Source: Myotis daubentonii (lineage: Eukaryota > Chordata > Mammalia > Chiroptera > Vespertilionidae). From it: DNA of 64,000 bases. The stretch lies in the NCBI RefSeq assembly GCF_963259705.1, contig NC_081841.1, forward strand, positions 32,515,358 to 32,579,357, read 5' to 3'. Within the stretch, counting starts at the first letter, position 1. Every line of letters begins with the position of its first letter. The position numbers and the translations under genes were made by a program. The notes under the pieces were generated by a model. That model ran no database searches. It was given only the letters and a program-made list of their open reading frames with translations, and was not told where the DNA came from. Shown here one piece after another: positions 50,662 through 60,310 of the stretch.

Positions 50662-50676
50662 TCTCTTTTTCTCTCC
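50571..50676. repeat. (CT)n microsatellite
   Basis: About 106 bp of CT repeats with GT interruptions at the left end. Confidence 0.97.
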
Positions 50677-51390
50677 CTCCCCCCTTCATCTTGCTCCAAA
50701 TGTTGCTCTAAATATTTTTGTTCACTTTCCTTTTAAAGTCTTACTATCAACTCCACATATGAAGTTATGGAAACAGAATCTTTTACCCTTGGATGTCTCA
50801 TTTCACTCCACAAGAACACCTATTCCTTCTTAAAAGTTATTCCCAAATCAAAATAATAGTTAAAGTAATATATTATGGTTATGCAAGATGTTTCTATTGG
50901 GGAAAATGAATGAAGAGTACATAGGAACTTCCCATACTTTTTTTTTGGAACTTCTTCTGTACCTGTAATTATTTGTAAAAGATGTTTAAATAATCAAAAA
51001 ATATTTCTGTGAGTTCTCTTGCCCTTTTGTTCATTCTCTTGAACCTGGGACAAACTCATCCCAAATTTAAAAACTACTCATCCTTAGGGTTCCCAGAGCC
51101 CCAACACACTTAATGGAAGCAAAAGGACACCATCATCACTGGTGATTTTCTGCCAACTTCCTGATCAGACCCCCATGAAAAATAATAAATAAATAAATAA
51201 ATACACATATTTAAGAATTGAGTGAGAGTCAATAATTAAACTTTAAGAGAGTGATGTTTTATTTTCTCCTTCTACATTAGCTACATCAAAAACAAATCAC
51301 CCTAAAAAGTAAGTATCAAGCTAATCTTTGGTCATTCAATTTATTGATTCACAAATTTGACTGTCGTTTTTTATTTTCAATGACATATTT

Positions 51391-51593
51391 TTAAAGACTA
51401 GTTTATTGATTTTTAGAGAGAGAAGAAGAGAGAAGGGGAGAGATAGAAACATCACTATGAGAGCATAACATCGATTGGCTACCTACTGGGATTGAGCCCA
51501 CAATCTTGGGCATGCGCCCTGACCAGGAACCAAACTGGCCATCTTTCAGTGCACAGGACAACACCCAAACAACTGAGCCACACCAGCCAGGGC
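51391..51593 (-). mobile_element. Ves-related SINE, diverged
   Basis: Recognisable from TTGATTTTTAGAGAG through GAGCCACACCAGCCAGGGC. The middle is shortened. Confidence 0.82.
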
Positions 51594-51679
51594 TTCAGTG
51601 AAATTTTAGAAACTAATTGTTCCATGCTTCCATATTTCCAAATATCAGAGAGAAAGAATGTTCAGAGATAAAAAATAAT

Positions 51680-52085
51680 ACTAATGATAGCTAACACTTA
51701 TATAGTTACAGTATACCAGGCACTGTTCTGAGCATTATATATAATTAAAATATATAGATATATATGCACATACACATATAGAGTGGGCCCAAAAATGTAT
51801 ACACACTTTAACGGCTGATAGCTCAATTTTGAAAATAAAATGTATTTTAACATCCACTGCCTTTATAATTATTCAACGTGTGTATTTACATTTTTGGGGA
51901 TGCCCCTATATATGCAGATGTATACATATATACACACATGTAGTATAATTCACTATAATAAAAGTATTATCCCCGCTTTACAAATGAGGAAGCTGATGGA
52001 GACAGTGTTAAGTAACTGAGCCACGCTCACACAGCCCATAAGTGGTGAACAGGGAGTAAACCCAAGTCATCTTAGAGTACAGAAT
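51680..52085 (-). mobile_element. MIR relic interrupted by a MITE
   Basis: GATAGCTAACACTTATATAG and CTTTACAAATGAGGAAGCTG, then AAGTAACTGAGCCACGCTCA, flank the mariner-like insertion. Confidence 0.6.
51781..51907. mobile_element. mariner-like MITE
   Basis: An about 127-bp segment has inverted ends: one side has CCCAAAAATGTATACACAC, and the other, on the opposite strand, CCCCAAAAATGTAAATACAC. TA dinucleotides flank it. It interrupts a MIR-like relic. Confidence 0.65.
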
Positions 52086-52089
52086 CTTC

Positions 52090-53940
52090 ACCACTAAACC
52101 CTCAAGTCTTCCAACTCAAAGAACCTCTCATTAATGTGCTAAGCAACAGGAATTTCAAAAGACCCATTCTAAGATAAATGTTGGTAAACTATCTGAATTC
52201 AAATGATAAAAATAAAATTTTAAAAAGTTATCAGTGGAGAAAGAAAAGATTTCCCTTGAACAAAAAATAAATTTCTATTAGACTTCTGATTGGCAACACT
52301 AGAACTTAAGAAGGTAATAAAACAATAACTTCAAAGTCCTGAAGAACATATGAAATATCTGAAAAAAGTTTACCTAATATTAATTACCATTTTTTTCAAA
52401 TGGGGAGGTTTGGGATGATTTGTTGTTTACCTTCTTTGTACTTTTCTCTTTTGTTTTAAATTCTGATAATGAACATGTCTTTGTTGAAAACAATAAAACT
52501 ATTGTTATAAAAATAAAAATATTCACATGAACTAAATTTCTTAAATATGAAAAATGAAACCATAAGTTTACTAGATAAATACAATATAATATTTTCTCAT
52601 TGGAGGAGATGTGGAAATGAAAGATCATCCGAGGAAAGATTTTTTTTTTTATAAAAAGAAACTATAAAGAAAAAGATTAACAAATTACATAAAAATGTTA
52701 AGTTCTGACAGGACATAAGTTAAAAGATATGTGACAGATTAGGAGAAAACATATGTTTCATACATAGCAAACGAAGATTTAATATCTATATTATAAACAG
52801 TTCCCTAAATCAAATGGAAGATATTTTTAAAAGCACAAATAAACAAGAAATACAAATAGGCAATTCATCGAAGTGCTAATAGCCAATACCCACTCAGCCC
52901 CTCTTGTATTCAGAAAAAAATACATATTAAATAAGTAAGTAATGTACCATTTTTCACCCAACAAACTGTTAAAAATTTAAAGGTTAATAATACATAATCA
53001 GGATTAGGAAACAGGCAGTTTTACCTGTTACTGAAAAGGAAGTAAATGGTACGTTTTGGAAGGGTAATTTCACAATATCCCTCAAAATTAAAAATTATTT
53101 GGTTGTGTTTCTAGACATCTATTTTATGGGAATACTTACTTAAGAGCCAAAACAAGTAGTGCAACAGTGTTTAAAAAGTGACACACAAGTGCCGGCCACT
53201 TGCATAGGACTTCCTTAGAGGACAAGCACCAAAGCCCAGATGTCTGGATATTTCACTCTTAATTGCGAGCTTCACAAGAGAGTCTAAAGGCAATGTCTGA
53301 CTCCGCTTTTCACAGAGACTGAGGCATTTTCCACAATGAACAGTCCTTGGAGAAACAGCCTACTGATGGGCTTCATCAACTAGAGACTGGCACACAGAAG
53401 CTCCCACAGCAGCTGCCAAGATTTCTGGAATCAATACTAGAGCAAGAATTTTCCATTTTGCTTTCCCATATCTGATGGATATAATATAATATCATCATGC
53501 ACTCCTATACATTCTGCCAATATTGTTATTTTTATGCACGCATATGCAGTAGATTGATCATTTCTTTATCTTTATTCTTAACAAAACTGATATTAATTCA
53601 GTTCAACAATCAATGCCAATCAATAAGTTGGGACTGAAGCCAACAAATTAGAAAGTAGTAGTAATGAGTAAGCAGAATACTGTGTTGCTTCTTTGAGCAA
53701 AACAATGGGTCCTCATGTTATTTCTAGCGTCTCTGAAGACAAGAAACAGAGTCCCAGCAGGAGCATGAAATGGTGTTTGGATTCCCATAATCCTGCCTAG
53801 TTTATTTACAATTCCCTTCTTCATCCTTCCTCCCTGTCCAGATGGTGTCCTTCTTTGTTTCCTATGCTCACTGTCTTTAGATGTTTAATACTTCAAAAGC
53901 TTTCCTCTCTAGTCCCTCACCAACAGAAGTCATAAATGCT
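52090..53940. other. intronic stretch upstream of the donor, nothing recognised
   Basis: AT-rich sequence, with a mixed-composition part at 53170-53450 that may be an old repeat. No exon was recognised. Confidence 0.35.
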
Positions 53941-53943
53941 TAC

Positions 53944-54036
53944 CTTTGCCGAATTATGCTGGGGTTAGCTGTCACTAGATGACTTTTGGATCCAACATCT
54001 TTAGTGTATTCACTTGACAAGGGAGGAAGATTGCAT
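53944..54036 (-). CDS. ST8SIA1: ST8SIA1 penultimate coding exon (93 bp)
   Basis: This short internal exon encodes [20 protein letters not shown] and continues [10 protein letters not shown], which is the C-terminal part of sialylmotif L, the donor (CMP-sialic acid) binding region. It is bounded by an acceptor with AG at 54037-54038 after a TTTGTTTCCCT tract, and by a donor GTAAGC starting at 53943. It begins with the third base of an arginine codon and ends with the first two bases (AG) of another arginine codon. That phase fits exactly with the first base of the last exon at 12907, so the two exons splice in frame. Thirty whole codons plus three split bases give 93 bp. One residue (H where the human protein has Q in SKSQ, from memory) appears different. 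It was too short to appear as an open frame of its own and was found by reading the minus strand for the expected motif. Confidence 0.95.
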
Positions 54037-54595
54037 CTAGGGAAACAAAAACAAACATTTTAGAATGAATTACCTACCTTCAGACTGTCAGCTATCACAA
54101 AAAATAGGAATTTTACTAAGTCTAGCTCAATTCACAAATAACTTTTATCACCTCTCCCTTTTAATGGACATCAGATGACTATCAGCACCTTCAAAACACT
54201 GTCATACAAACTAGTCCTATTTTAGAAGAAAGAAAACATCAGCTGCAGAGGTAAATGATCTATGAAAGAGAAATAACTGGAATGAATTTATTCCATTCAA
54301 AATATTTTTGAAGTGGGAGGACAGGGAGTATTAGACCTGAAATTGCAGCTCAGGAGAGTGTGGGACACAAGAGGACACAGGGCCTACACTGACTGTACTC
54401 TGCACACCTCTAAACCTCAAGAGACAGGAAGGAATTGTATTTGTTTTTTCCCCTTTTTTTCCAAATTCTAAATTATAATAGTATATTCAGGGCAAAACCT
54501 GCCTTGAATATACCATTATAATGTGCTAAATCAATGCATGTCCCCCTTTTGTGTATGTGACCAGTGTATGGGTTGACTACTGGTGAAGTCATAGT

Positions 54596-55016
54596 TGTAG
54601 AGAGCTGATATAGGGTTAAGCCTCGGACTGACCTGTGGGCAAATTCACAAACAATTCCCAGTTTAGAGGGCACAGTCCCCTTAGCATAATTAGGCTTGAC
54701 CTTATAACACTCCCTAGATCTTATCTGGGAAGCTAATGGGCTGAGGAAGTGCAGGAAGTATAACCATGGTGTAAACAAGTGAAACTCACAAGAACAGTGT
54801 AACTTTGTAACCACTACCTTGTTTACCTCTCACTATAAAATAAAGGCTCAGGTTGCCTTGGGATCTTTCTCTGTGGCCTCAGCCAGGCACAGGAAGATCC
54901 ACGGAGACTAAGGAAAGCTAGAGAGTTCTGAATGCTGTCTCCGTGTAAAACATTCTTCGCCGACTCCGTCCACACCTTTGGGGAACCCCTGGATCTGCTG
55001 GGGCTGGCCCCCAGCA
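54596..55016 (+). mobile_element. solo LTR of an endogenous retrovirus
   Basis: A 421-bp segment begins TG and ends CA and is flanked by an exact 6-bp duplication CATAGT (54590-54595 and 55017-55022). It carries a TATA box (TATAAAA, 54834-54840) that overlaps a polyadenylation hexamer (AATAAA, 54839-54844), as in many LTRs. A 6-bp duplication fits class II (betaretrovirus-like) elements. No internal retroviral genes are present, so it is the product of LTR-LTR recombination. It is antisense to ST8SIA1. Confidence 0.8.
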
Positions 55017-55106
55017 CATAGTGATCTGTCATCTAGAGAAATGAAATGATTATCCACCATCCCAGGTCCACCAAGGAAGAGAGCATGTTTTCCTGATGAT
55101 GGAAAT

Positions 55107-55108
<2 letters not shown>

Positions 55109-55152
<44 letters not shown>
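55109..55152. repeat. (CT)n microsatellite
   Basis: 44 bp of uninterrupted CT, just beyond the solo LTR. Confidence 0.97.
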
Positions 55153-55157
<5 letters not shown>

Positions 55158-55189
55158 GCTTTTCGTGGCCATGTCTTATGTTTACAATG

Positions 55190-55412
55190 GAAAATATGGC
55201 AATTGCAAATCCAAATCCCATGGCTTTCTGACAGTGGGAAATTAGACAAATTAATTCATCAGCCTGGCCTCAGTTTCCTCATTAGACAAATGAAGATAGT
55301 GTCTTCCTTTCCAACAAGGTTGTTGTAAAGATTAAAATGAGAAATATATAAACAGCCCCTACCTTTATGTCCCACACATAGTAAAAGCTCAAAAATATCA
55401 CATATCAGAAAT
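55190..55412 (+). mobile_element. MIR SINE relic
   Basis: CCTCAGTTTCCTCATTAGAC, GGTTGTTGTAAAGATTAAAA and CCCACACATAGTAAAAGCTC are MIR landmarks. Confidence 0.75.
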
Positions 55413-56534
55413 AGCATGACAATTAATTAAATACACATCTACTACTTATGACAATCTCAAATGAATCTAGTTTCCACTAGGTTTTATTTTATTACTGTGT
55501 CCTAGTTTCTCCTCTCCACCCATATCTCTAACCTGACTTCTACCACATCCGGGCATCACTAACTTTTATTACTTCAACAAACTAAAGCATTGTTTGTAGG
55601 TAAAGAGGTCTTACAAATATTAATGTCTCTGCAGTTCCCCAACTAATAAATTTTTCCCAAATTTTCCCCAGGACATGGAATTTTCCGGGCACCCACTCAG
55701 CTGATCAGCTCAAGTTCCCTGGTGTTGTCTCTTACTCACCCTGTGACTCCTACCACATCAGGGCATCCTAGGTAGAACCCTGTCTCAGTTGATTTAGAGT
55801 CTTCCTTTCATCTGCTCTTTGGTAATGAGATACTTGTTTTTGTGGCAGCTACCCACAGATTAGTCAGCTAGGCAGTGACTTCTGAGTGTCCACTGAGAAC
55901 CAACACTGTGGTTAGCCTGGGGGAAGCAGAGTCCCAGAGCCTGCTCTTGAAGCATGTGCGGCCTTGCAGTCACATGACACCCCATGTGGTTTCTGAGGAC
56001 CCTCAGGAGGGGGTGAGCTTATACATTAGCAACCAGGCTCATCTGGCAGTGGGCTGACTGTGGTCTTGTGATTTAATTGATCTTTGCAAACACAGGCTAA
56101 AATCTGGACATGTCTCTTGAAGAAGCTTTGATCTTGATGGTCCTTCATAACATATGAAAACCAACCAGTCTACATTAAAACTATAAAGTCTGAATATTGC
56201 TAAAGAGTGCCGTCAACCTGCTTCGTCATTATTAAATGAAGCAAATACTTTGTTTTTCTGTGTGTTCCTTGTGGGTAGATCCATGCCTCAGATGTCTAGG
56301 TTCCTTCATACCTCCTACCATAAACGCACAAGAAAAACTTGAAGGTACTGACTGCCAAATCCTACAGCAGAGGGAAATGCTTAAAACAAAAAAGATAACA
56401 TTTTATAAATGCATTCCTGTAAAATAATGAAATTATATTTTGGTGTGAATATCTGCTTTAAGTTCTTCTGGGACAACTTTCTCTTTGAGTGCAATGTCTG
56501 TGACACATCCCTGTAGCTCCTTTCTCAGAAAAAG

Positions 56535-56549
56535 CACACTATAATTTTA
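56535..56549. repeat. 15-bp target-site duplication, left copy
   Basis: CACACTATAATTTTA here is repeated exactly at 58510-58524. On the minus strand the duplication reads TAAAATTATAGTGTG and is preceded by AGC, so the nick site is CT/AAAA, close to the L1 endonuclease preference TT/AAAA. Confidence 0.85.
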
Positions 56550-56742
56550 TTTTATTTTTATTTTATTTTTTTCTTCAACTGACTTAATAGATAAATCAAC
56601 AGTAGTTTATATAAGGTAATTATACTTCAATACAGCTGTTTAGAAAAGATTTTGTTTTAATTTTACAAGCAATGGGAAACCACTTAAGATTTATAAATGA
56701 AGAAAAACTATTGAAAAAATTGCCAGTAAAGAATTATTCAGA
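56550..56742 (-). other. FBXO31 retrocopy 3' UTR and A-rich tail
   Basis: About 170 bp follow the TAA stop, then an A-rich tract (minus strand, 56550-56573) made of A-runs broken by single T residues. It looks like a decayed poly(A) tail and ends exactly at the target-site duplication. Confidence 0.6.
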
Positions 56743-58188
56743 TTAAAATATAAAACTAGACTGAATGTCCTTGAGCATCTCCAGGAAGGCCTGCGGGGAT
56801 GGCGCCTCCACATTCGGGAAGGTGTCCTGGACTCTGCCGTACCAGAAGAAGTGTTTCTCCTCCAGCCAGATGAACCCGAAGTGGTCCTCATCGAACAGGA
56901 TGAAGACTCCGGGGCAGCAGTGCCTGGGGTGGGCGAAGGGATCAGTGTCCACGCCGTAGAAACACATCCTGCAGGTGCGGGGGTAGTTCTGGTCACTGGA
57001 GCGCACGCCCACAGGCAGCACAAACGGGACAGGCTGCTCCTCCGCAGCTGCGGCCCCGGACTCCCCGGCGCTGGGCTGGGCGGCGCTGGGCTGGGCGGCG
57101 CTCTGCCAGCCATGGCCCTGGCTGTCCTCAGTCCCGTCTTCTTGCGGCTGCTGCTGCTCCCGGGTCACCTGCTCGTCCATCTCCCGGAGGGAGAGCTCGT
57201 GGAAGCTGCGGAAGATCTCGCCAGCTCGCAGCTGGATGCGGCGCCCGAGGTGGATCTCTAGCGCCTTCGTACCGATCCCCATGAGCCTCGTCACCCTGGC
57301 GCGCTTCCCGTGGAAGCTAAGCAGGACGGTCGTCGGGCCGAAGGCGTTGTATTTGCGGTGGAAGAGGCCTGGCCTGATGAGGTCGTCCGGGCGGCGAGGC
57401 GGGAGGTAGAGGCGGGAGTAGGTCAGGCAGTCATACCGCTGTCCGTCCTCCTGCCCCCGCCCCCGTTCTCCCCTGAGCCGCGTTGGGGAACCCGTCCGGT
57501 GGTCGGTCCTCTTGCACCGGATGGTGAGCCTGTCCCCCTGGATCTGCAGGTGGCCGCGGTGGGGCCTGCCGAGGCCTGCCAGGCACTCCACGGCGGCCGA
57601 GTTCCGCTCCGCCAGGCGAATTCGGAACGAGGGCTTGAAATGTCTTGGGCCCCGCACATGGGTGTTAAGGGGAGGCCTATACCTCCCGCCAGTAATGCCT
57701 AAGCCGTCCACCACGACGTTCAGCAGTGTTCTACAGCTGTAATTTAGCTGCCACAACCCCAACACGTGTCTGTATGGGAACAGCCTCGCATAGAATTCTC
57801 GGTAAGACATACCGACCATCTCCGGGTTCTGCAAGGTTTCGCGAACGCCGAACTCCTCGCGGCAGCGCCGTCCCCAGATGCTGTCCGTGTGCAGGATGTG
57901 GTGGAATCTGGTGCAGGCCTGGGCCAGGCTGCGCAGAGCGGTGCCGGGGAGCGAGGCGAAGATCTCCACCAGCATCTCCACCGGCAGGTCCTGCAGCGAG
58001 CAGGGCGGGGGCGGCGGGGGCGGCCTGGGGCTCGCGATTCCTCCACGCCCCGCGTCCACCTCGACGCGCTTTTCTGCCGGGGACGGCTTGCCCTCGGCCG
58101 CTGCCGTCTCAGCTGGGCGCTGGCACTCCTGACGACACCGATGGCCCCTCGAAGAGCCCACGCCGCAGAGGCCAGCGCACTCCTCCAT
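56743..58188 (-). CDS. FBXO31L: FBXO31-like intronless retrogene (481 aa), open
   Basis: This is a single uninterrupted frame of 481 codons plus TAA (the symbol is descriptive). FBXO31 is the F-box substrate receptor of an SCF (SKP1-CUL1) ubiquitin ligase. The start is the ATG at 58188, because its product (MEECAGLCGVGSSRG) lines up with the FBXO31 N-terminus; the frame is open further 5', but only from a GTG. Residues about 60-110 form the F-box (DLPVEMLVEIFASLPGT, then LAQACTRFHHILHTDSIWGR). LGLWQ, LLNVVVDGL, CLTYSRLYLPPRRPDDLI, VLPVGV, YPRTCRMCFYG, PGVFILFDEDHFGF and APSPQAF are recognisable FBXO31 blocks. Human FBXO31 is about 539 residues. This copy lacks a stretch between the TDH motif and CLTY and has a longer final tail (SSFIF). 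The lack of introns, an A-rich stretch at 56550-56573 and a 15-bp duplication show retrotransposition. It lies inside an ST8SIA1 intron on the same strand. Whether it is expressed is unknown; divergence with an intact frame suggests selection. Confidence 0.9.
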   Translation of the reverse strand: MEECAGLCGVGSSRGHRCRQECQRPAETAAAEGKPSPAEKRVEVDAGRGGIASPRPPPPPPPCSLQDLPVEMLVEIFASLPGTALRSLAQACTRFHHILHTDSIWGRRCREEFGVRETLQNPEMVGMSYREFYARLFPYRHVLGLWQLNYSCRTLLNVVVDGLGITGGRYRPPLNTHVRGPRHFKPSFRIRLAERNSAAVECLAGLGRPHRGHLQIQGDRLTIRCKRTDHRTGSPTRLRGERGRGQEDGQRYDCLTYSRLYLPPRRPDDLIRPGLFHRKYNAFGPTTVLLSFHGKRARVTRLMGIGTKALEIHLGRRIQLRAGEIFRSFHELSLREMDEQVTREQQQPQEDGTEDSQGHGWQSAAQPSAAQPSAGESGAAAAEEQPVPFVLPVGVRSSDQNYPRTCRMCFYGVDTDPFAHPRHCCPGVFILFDEDHFGFIWLEEKHFFWYGRVQDTFPNVEAPSPQAFLEMLKDIQSSFIF

Positions 58189-58328
58189 GCCTCCACGTGT
58201 AACCGCCACCACAGCCGGGCCTCTGCTCTTCGGCCAAACTGGCTCGATCCGCCCTAGAGTCCAGCCACGCCCCCAGAGCCTAGCCACGCCCCCTCAGAGA
58301 GGAGCCAATTGTAGGACTTCAGCAACAC
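58189..58328 (-). promoter_or_regulatory. 5' leader with CCAAT and GC boxes upstream of the FBXO31 retrogene
   Basis: Between the ATG at 58188 and the L1 A-run, the minus strand carries GGGGCGTGG twice (plus-strand 58265-58273 and 58285-58293), inside a near-duplicate of about 20 bp, and an ATTGG (CCAAT box) at 58305-58309. The segment is GC- and CpG-rich. It may be the parent gene's 5' UTR or promoter-proximal sequence carried in a long transcript. Promoter activity is inferred only from the motifs. Confidence 0.45.
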
Positions 58329-58509
58329 TTTTTTTTTCTGCTTAAAGTATTACAAAGGGTATTACATATGTGTTCTCCCCCCCACCCCCCGCCCTTGACA
58401 ATCCCCTGGCCTCCCCTACCCCCCAGTGTCTTATGTCCATTGGTTATGCTTATATGAATACATACAAGTCCTTCGGTTGATCTCTTACCCCTCCCCCCTC
58501 CTGCCCCCC
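58329..58509 (-). mobile_element. 5'-truncated L1 3' end fused to the FBXO31 retrocopy
   Basis: The minus strand reads a G-rich stretch, then AGAGATCAACCGAAGGACTT, and ends with GTAATACTTTAAGCAG and a run of nine A. It matches the 3' UTR pattern of the other bat L1 ends in this window (17309-17550, 35790-35965, 18467-18629). Its A-run directly precedes the FBXO31 leader. Confidence 0.75.
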
Positions 58510-58524
58510 CACACTATAATTTTA
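58510..58524. repeat. 15-bp target-site duplication, right copy
   Basis: This is the exact partner of 56535-56549. It directly abuts the truncated 5' end of the L1 fragment rather than the FBXO31 copy, so both pieces lie within one duplication. Confidence 0.85.
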
Positions 58525-58678
58525 GCTGCTCAACTCCTAAACTGATCATTACGAAGATTTACATAAAAGGCACATTTAAGACAGTCAAATTGTTTCTAAT
58601 AAGGCATAATTGTGTAAAAGTGTTTCAAAATTGGCATTATTGCTTGTTGTCACAATTAACAGACATTAATGGCTAAAG

Positions 58679-58913
58679 CAGTGATGGCGAACCTATGACA
58701 CGTGTGTCAGAGGTGACACGCGAACTCATTTTTTTGGTTGATTTTTCTTTGTTAAATGGCATTTAAGTATATAAAATAAATATCAAAAATATAAGTCTTT
58801 GTTTTACTATGGTTGCAAATATCAAAAAATTTCTATATGTGACACGGCACCAGAGTTAAGTTAGGGTTTTTCAAAATGCTGACACACCGAGCTCAAAAGG
58901 TTCGCCATCACTG
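58679..58913. mobile_element. non-autonomous hAT MITE, complete
   Basis: A 235-bp element has perfect 15-bp terminal inverted repeats (CAGTGATGGCGAACC and its complement) and an exact 8-bp target duplication GGCTAAAG at 58671-58678 and 58914-58921. There is no coding capacity. It sits about 150 bp beyond the FBXO31 retroinsertion. Confidence 0.92.
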
Positions 58914-60049
58914 GGCTAAAGTGTCTTATTAACTTGGCTTCTGAACCTAAAAGATGTGATCATAGAACTGATGAAAAATGAAATATTCTTTGAATTGGGT
59001 AGTGGAGATGGGTGGGGAATAGGGTGGCAAGGAATCTTTAAATTTAAAAAAAAAATCCTAAGGCGCGAGAAGATGAAAGAAGGGCCATGTGAAGATTGAA
59101 GGGATTCGGCCAGGAGTCCCCAGAGGCAGGAAGGACCTTCCCCTGGAGCCCTCCCAGGGAGCACAGCCCCAGACACCCTGATTTCAGATTCTGGCCCCAG
59201 AACGGGGAGAGCACATGTTCCTGTTTGTTTAGGCCAGTCTGTAGTCATCAGAGCAGCAGCCCCAGGAAATAGACCCCTCCTTGACCCTCCTTTTGGGGCT
59301 TTGATCTGGTTCTGGGAACAGCTATACCCTGTGCCCCAGCAAAGGAGATCCCCCTAGACCTCTCACTGCAGGGGCTCACAGGGAGATTCATCCCTGTGTC
59401 TGTGCCTAGGCCTTGTCTCCCACTCCCCTGGGGGCTCCTCAGCAGTGACAGAGCAGTGGGCACCAGGGCAGGCTGCTTGGTGGGAAGTGCAGGCTACGTG
59501 ACTCCTCACAGCCTTGCTGAGCCCCCAGCTGCAGGATGATGCAGGGTACTCCCCAACCCCACCCTTACCTCCCAGGCTTCCCCCTAATGAGTCCAGCCTG
59601 GCCCTCCGCTTCCTGGAGCACTTGGGTTGACAGGAGCCAGCCACTGGGTTGTCGTGCCCATAATCCTAGATGCCAAAACTGAGGCTCAGAGACGGGGAGC
59701 AGAAGTCTCTACCCCCAGCCCACCTCCCCCTCAACCCAGCCCAGCTCACAGGCGGCTCCCCCAGCTGCCATGGTGTTGGAGGGGGAGGCAGAGGAAGAGG
59801 AGGAGGAGAGTTTGAGAAGCAATCCAAAAATACACACCAGCTTGCTAGCCCCTCCTTCCTCACTCCTCTCCAGCTTCAAAGCCTCCCTTTGTGCAGGGAG
59901 GCGAGGCCTCTTCCTGGCCTGGCAGCCGAGAGCAAAGGAGGTCAAGGAGGCAGAGGGTCCAGGTAGTAGGTTCTGGGACCCCACCTTACCCAGCAGATTT
60001 CCTGGACCTGGGCTCCATCGCCCTCCCACAGTTCCCAGACCAGGCGGGC

Positions 60050-60310
60050 TCTTTCCTGCCTCCCTGCCTTCACACATGCAGTTTCCTCCACCTTGAATGC
60101 CCTTCCTCATCCTTCAAATCCCGGCTCAGCTTTCACTTCACTGGAGAACCCTCCCTGAGTCACTTCGGGGCTCTCCCTGCATCCTGCACCCACCCCAGTC
60201 ACAGCTCTTTTCTGGATGATGCTCTCATGGGGGCGGTCTTGGGGATGCTAGCTTTGCCTCTGTACCCCAACCCCTGGCACAGTCAGGTACTCAGTAAATC
60301 CAGAAGGAAG
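60050..60310 (+). mobile_element. L2 3' end relic
   Basis: CACCTTGAATGCCCTTCCTC, TTCAAATCCCGGCTCAGCTT and GGAGAACCCTCCCTGAGTCA follow L2 order. Confidence 0.75.

Larger units (their letters stand above)
12908..53943 (-). other. ST8SIA1: ST8SIA1 last intron (about 41 kb)
   Basis: The two recognised exons define an intron of 41,036 bp with GT at its 5' end (53942-53943) and AG at its 3' end (12908-12909). It is packed with transposable elements of many ages, listed separately. No other protein-coding gene was recognised in it on either strand. Confidence 0.93.

Noticed and set aside
50497..50736. 79-codon Ser/Leu-rich frame
   Set aside because: It is a (CT)n microsatellite.
56691..58257. Other frames of 76-163 codons over the FBXO31 copy
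   Set aside because: They are shadows on other frames of a GC-rich coding sequence.
58189..58287. Longer FBXO31 frame starting at 58287 (514 codons)
   Set aside because: The first codon is GTG, and the extra residues do not match FBXO31. The ATG at 58188 fits the family start.
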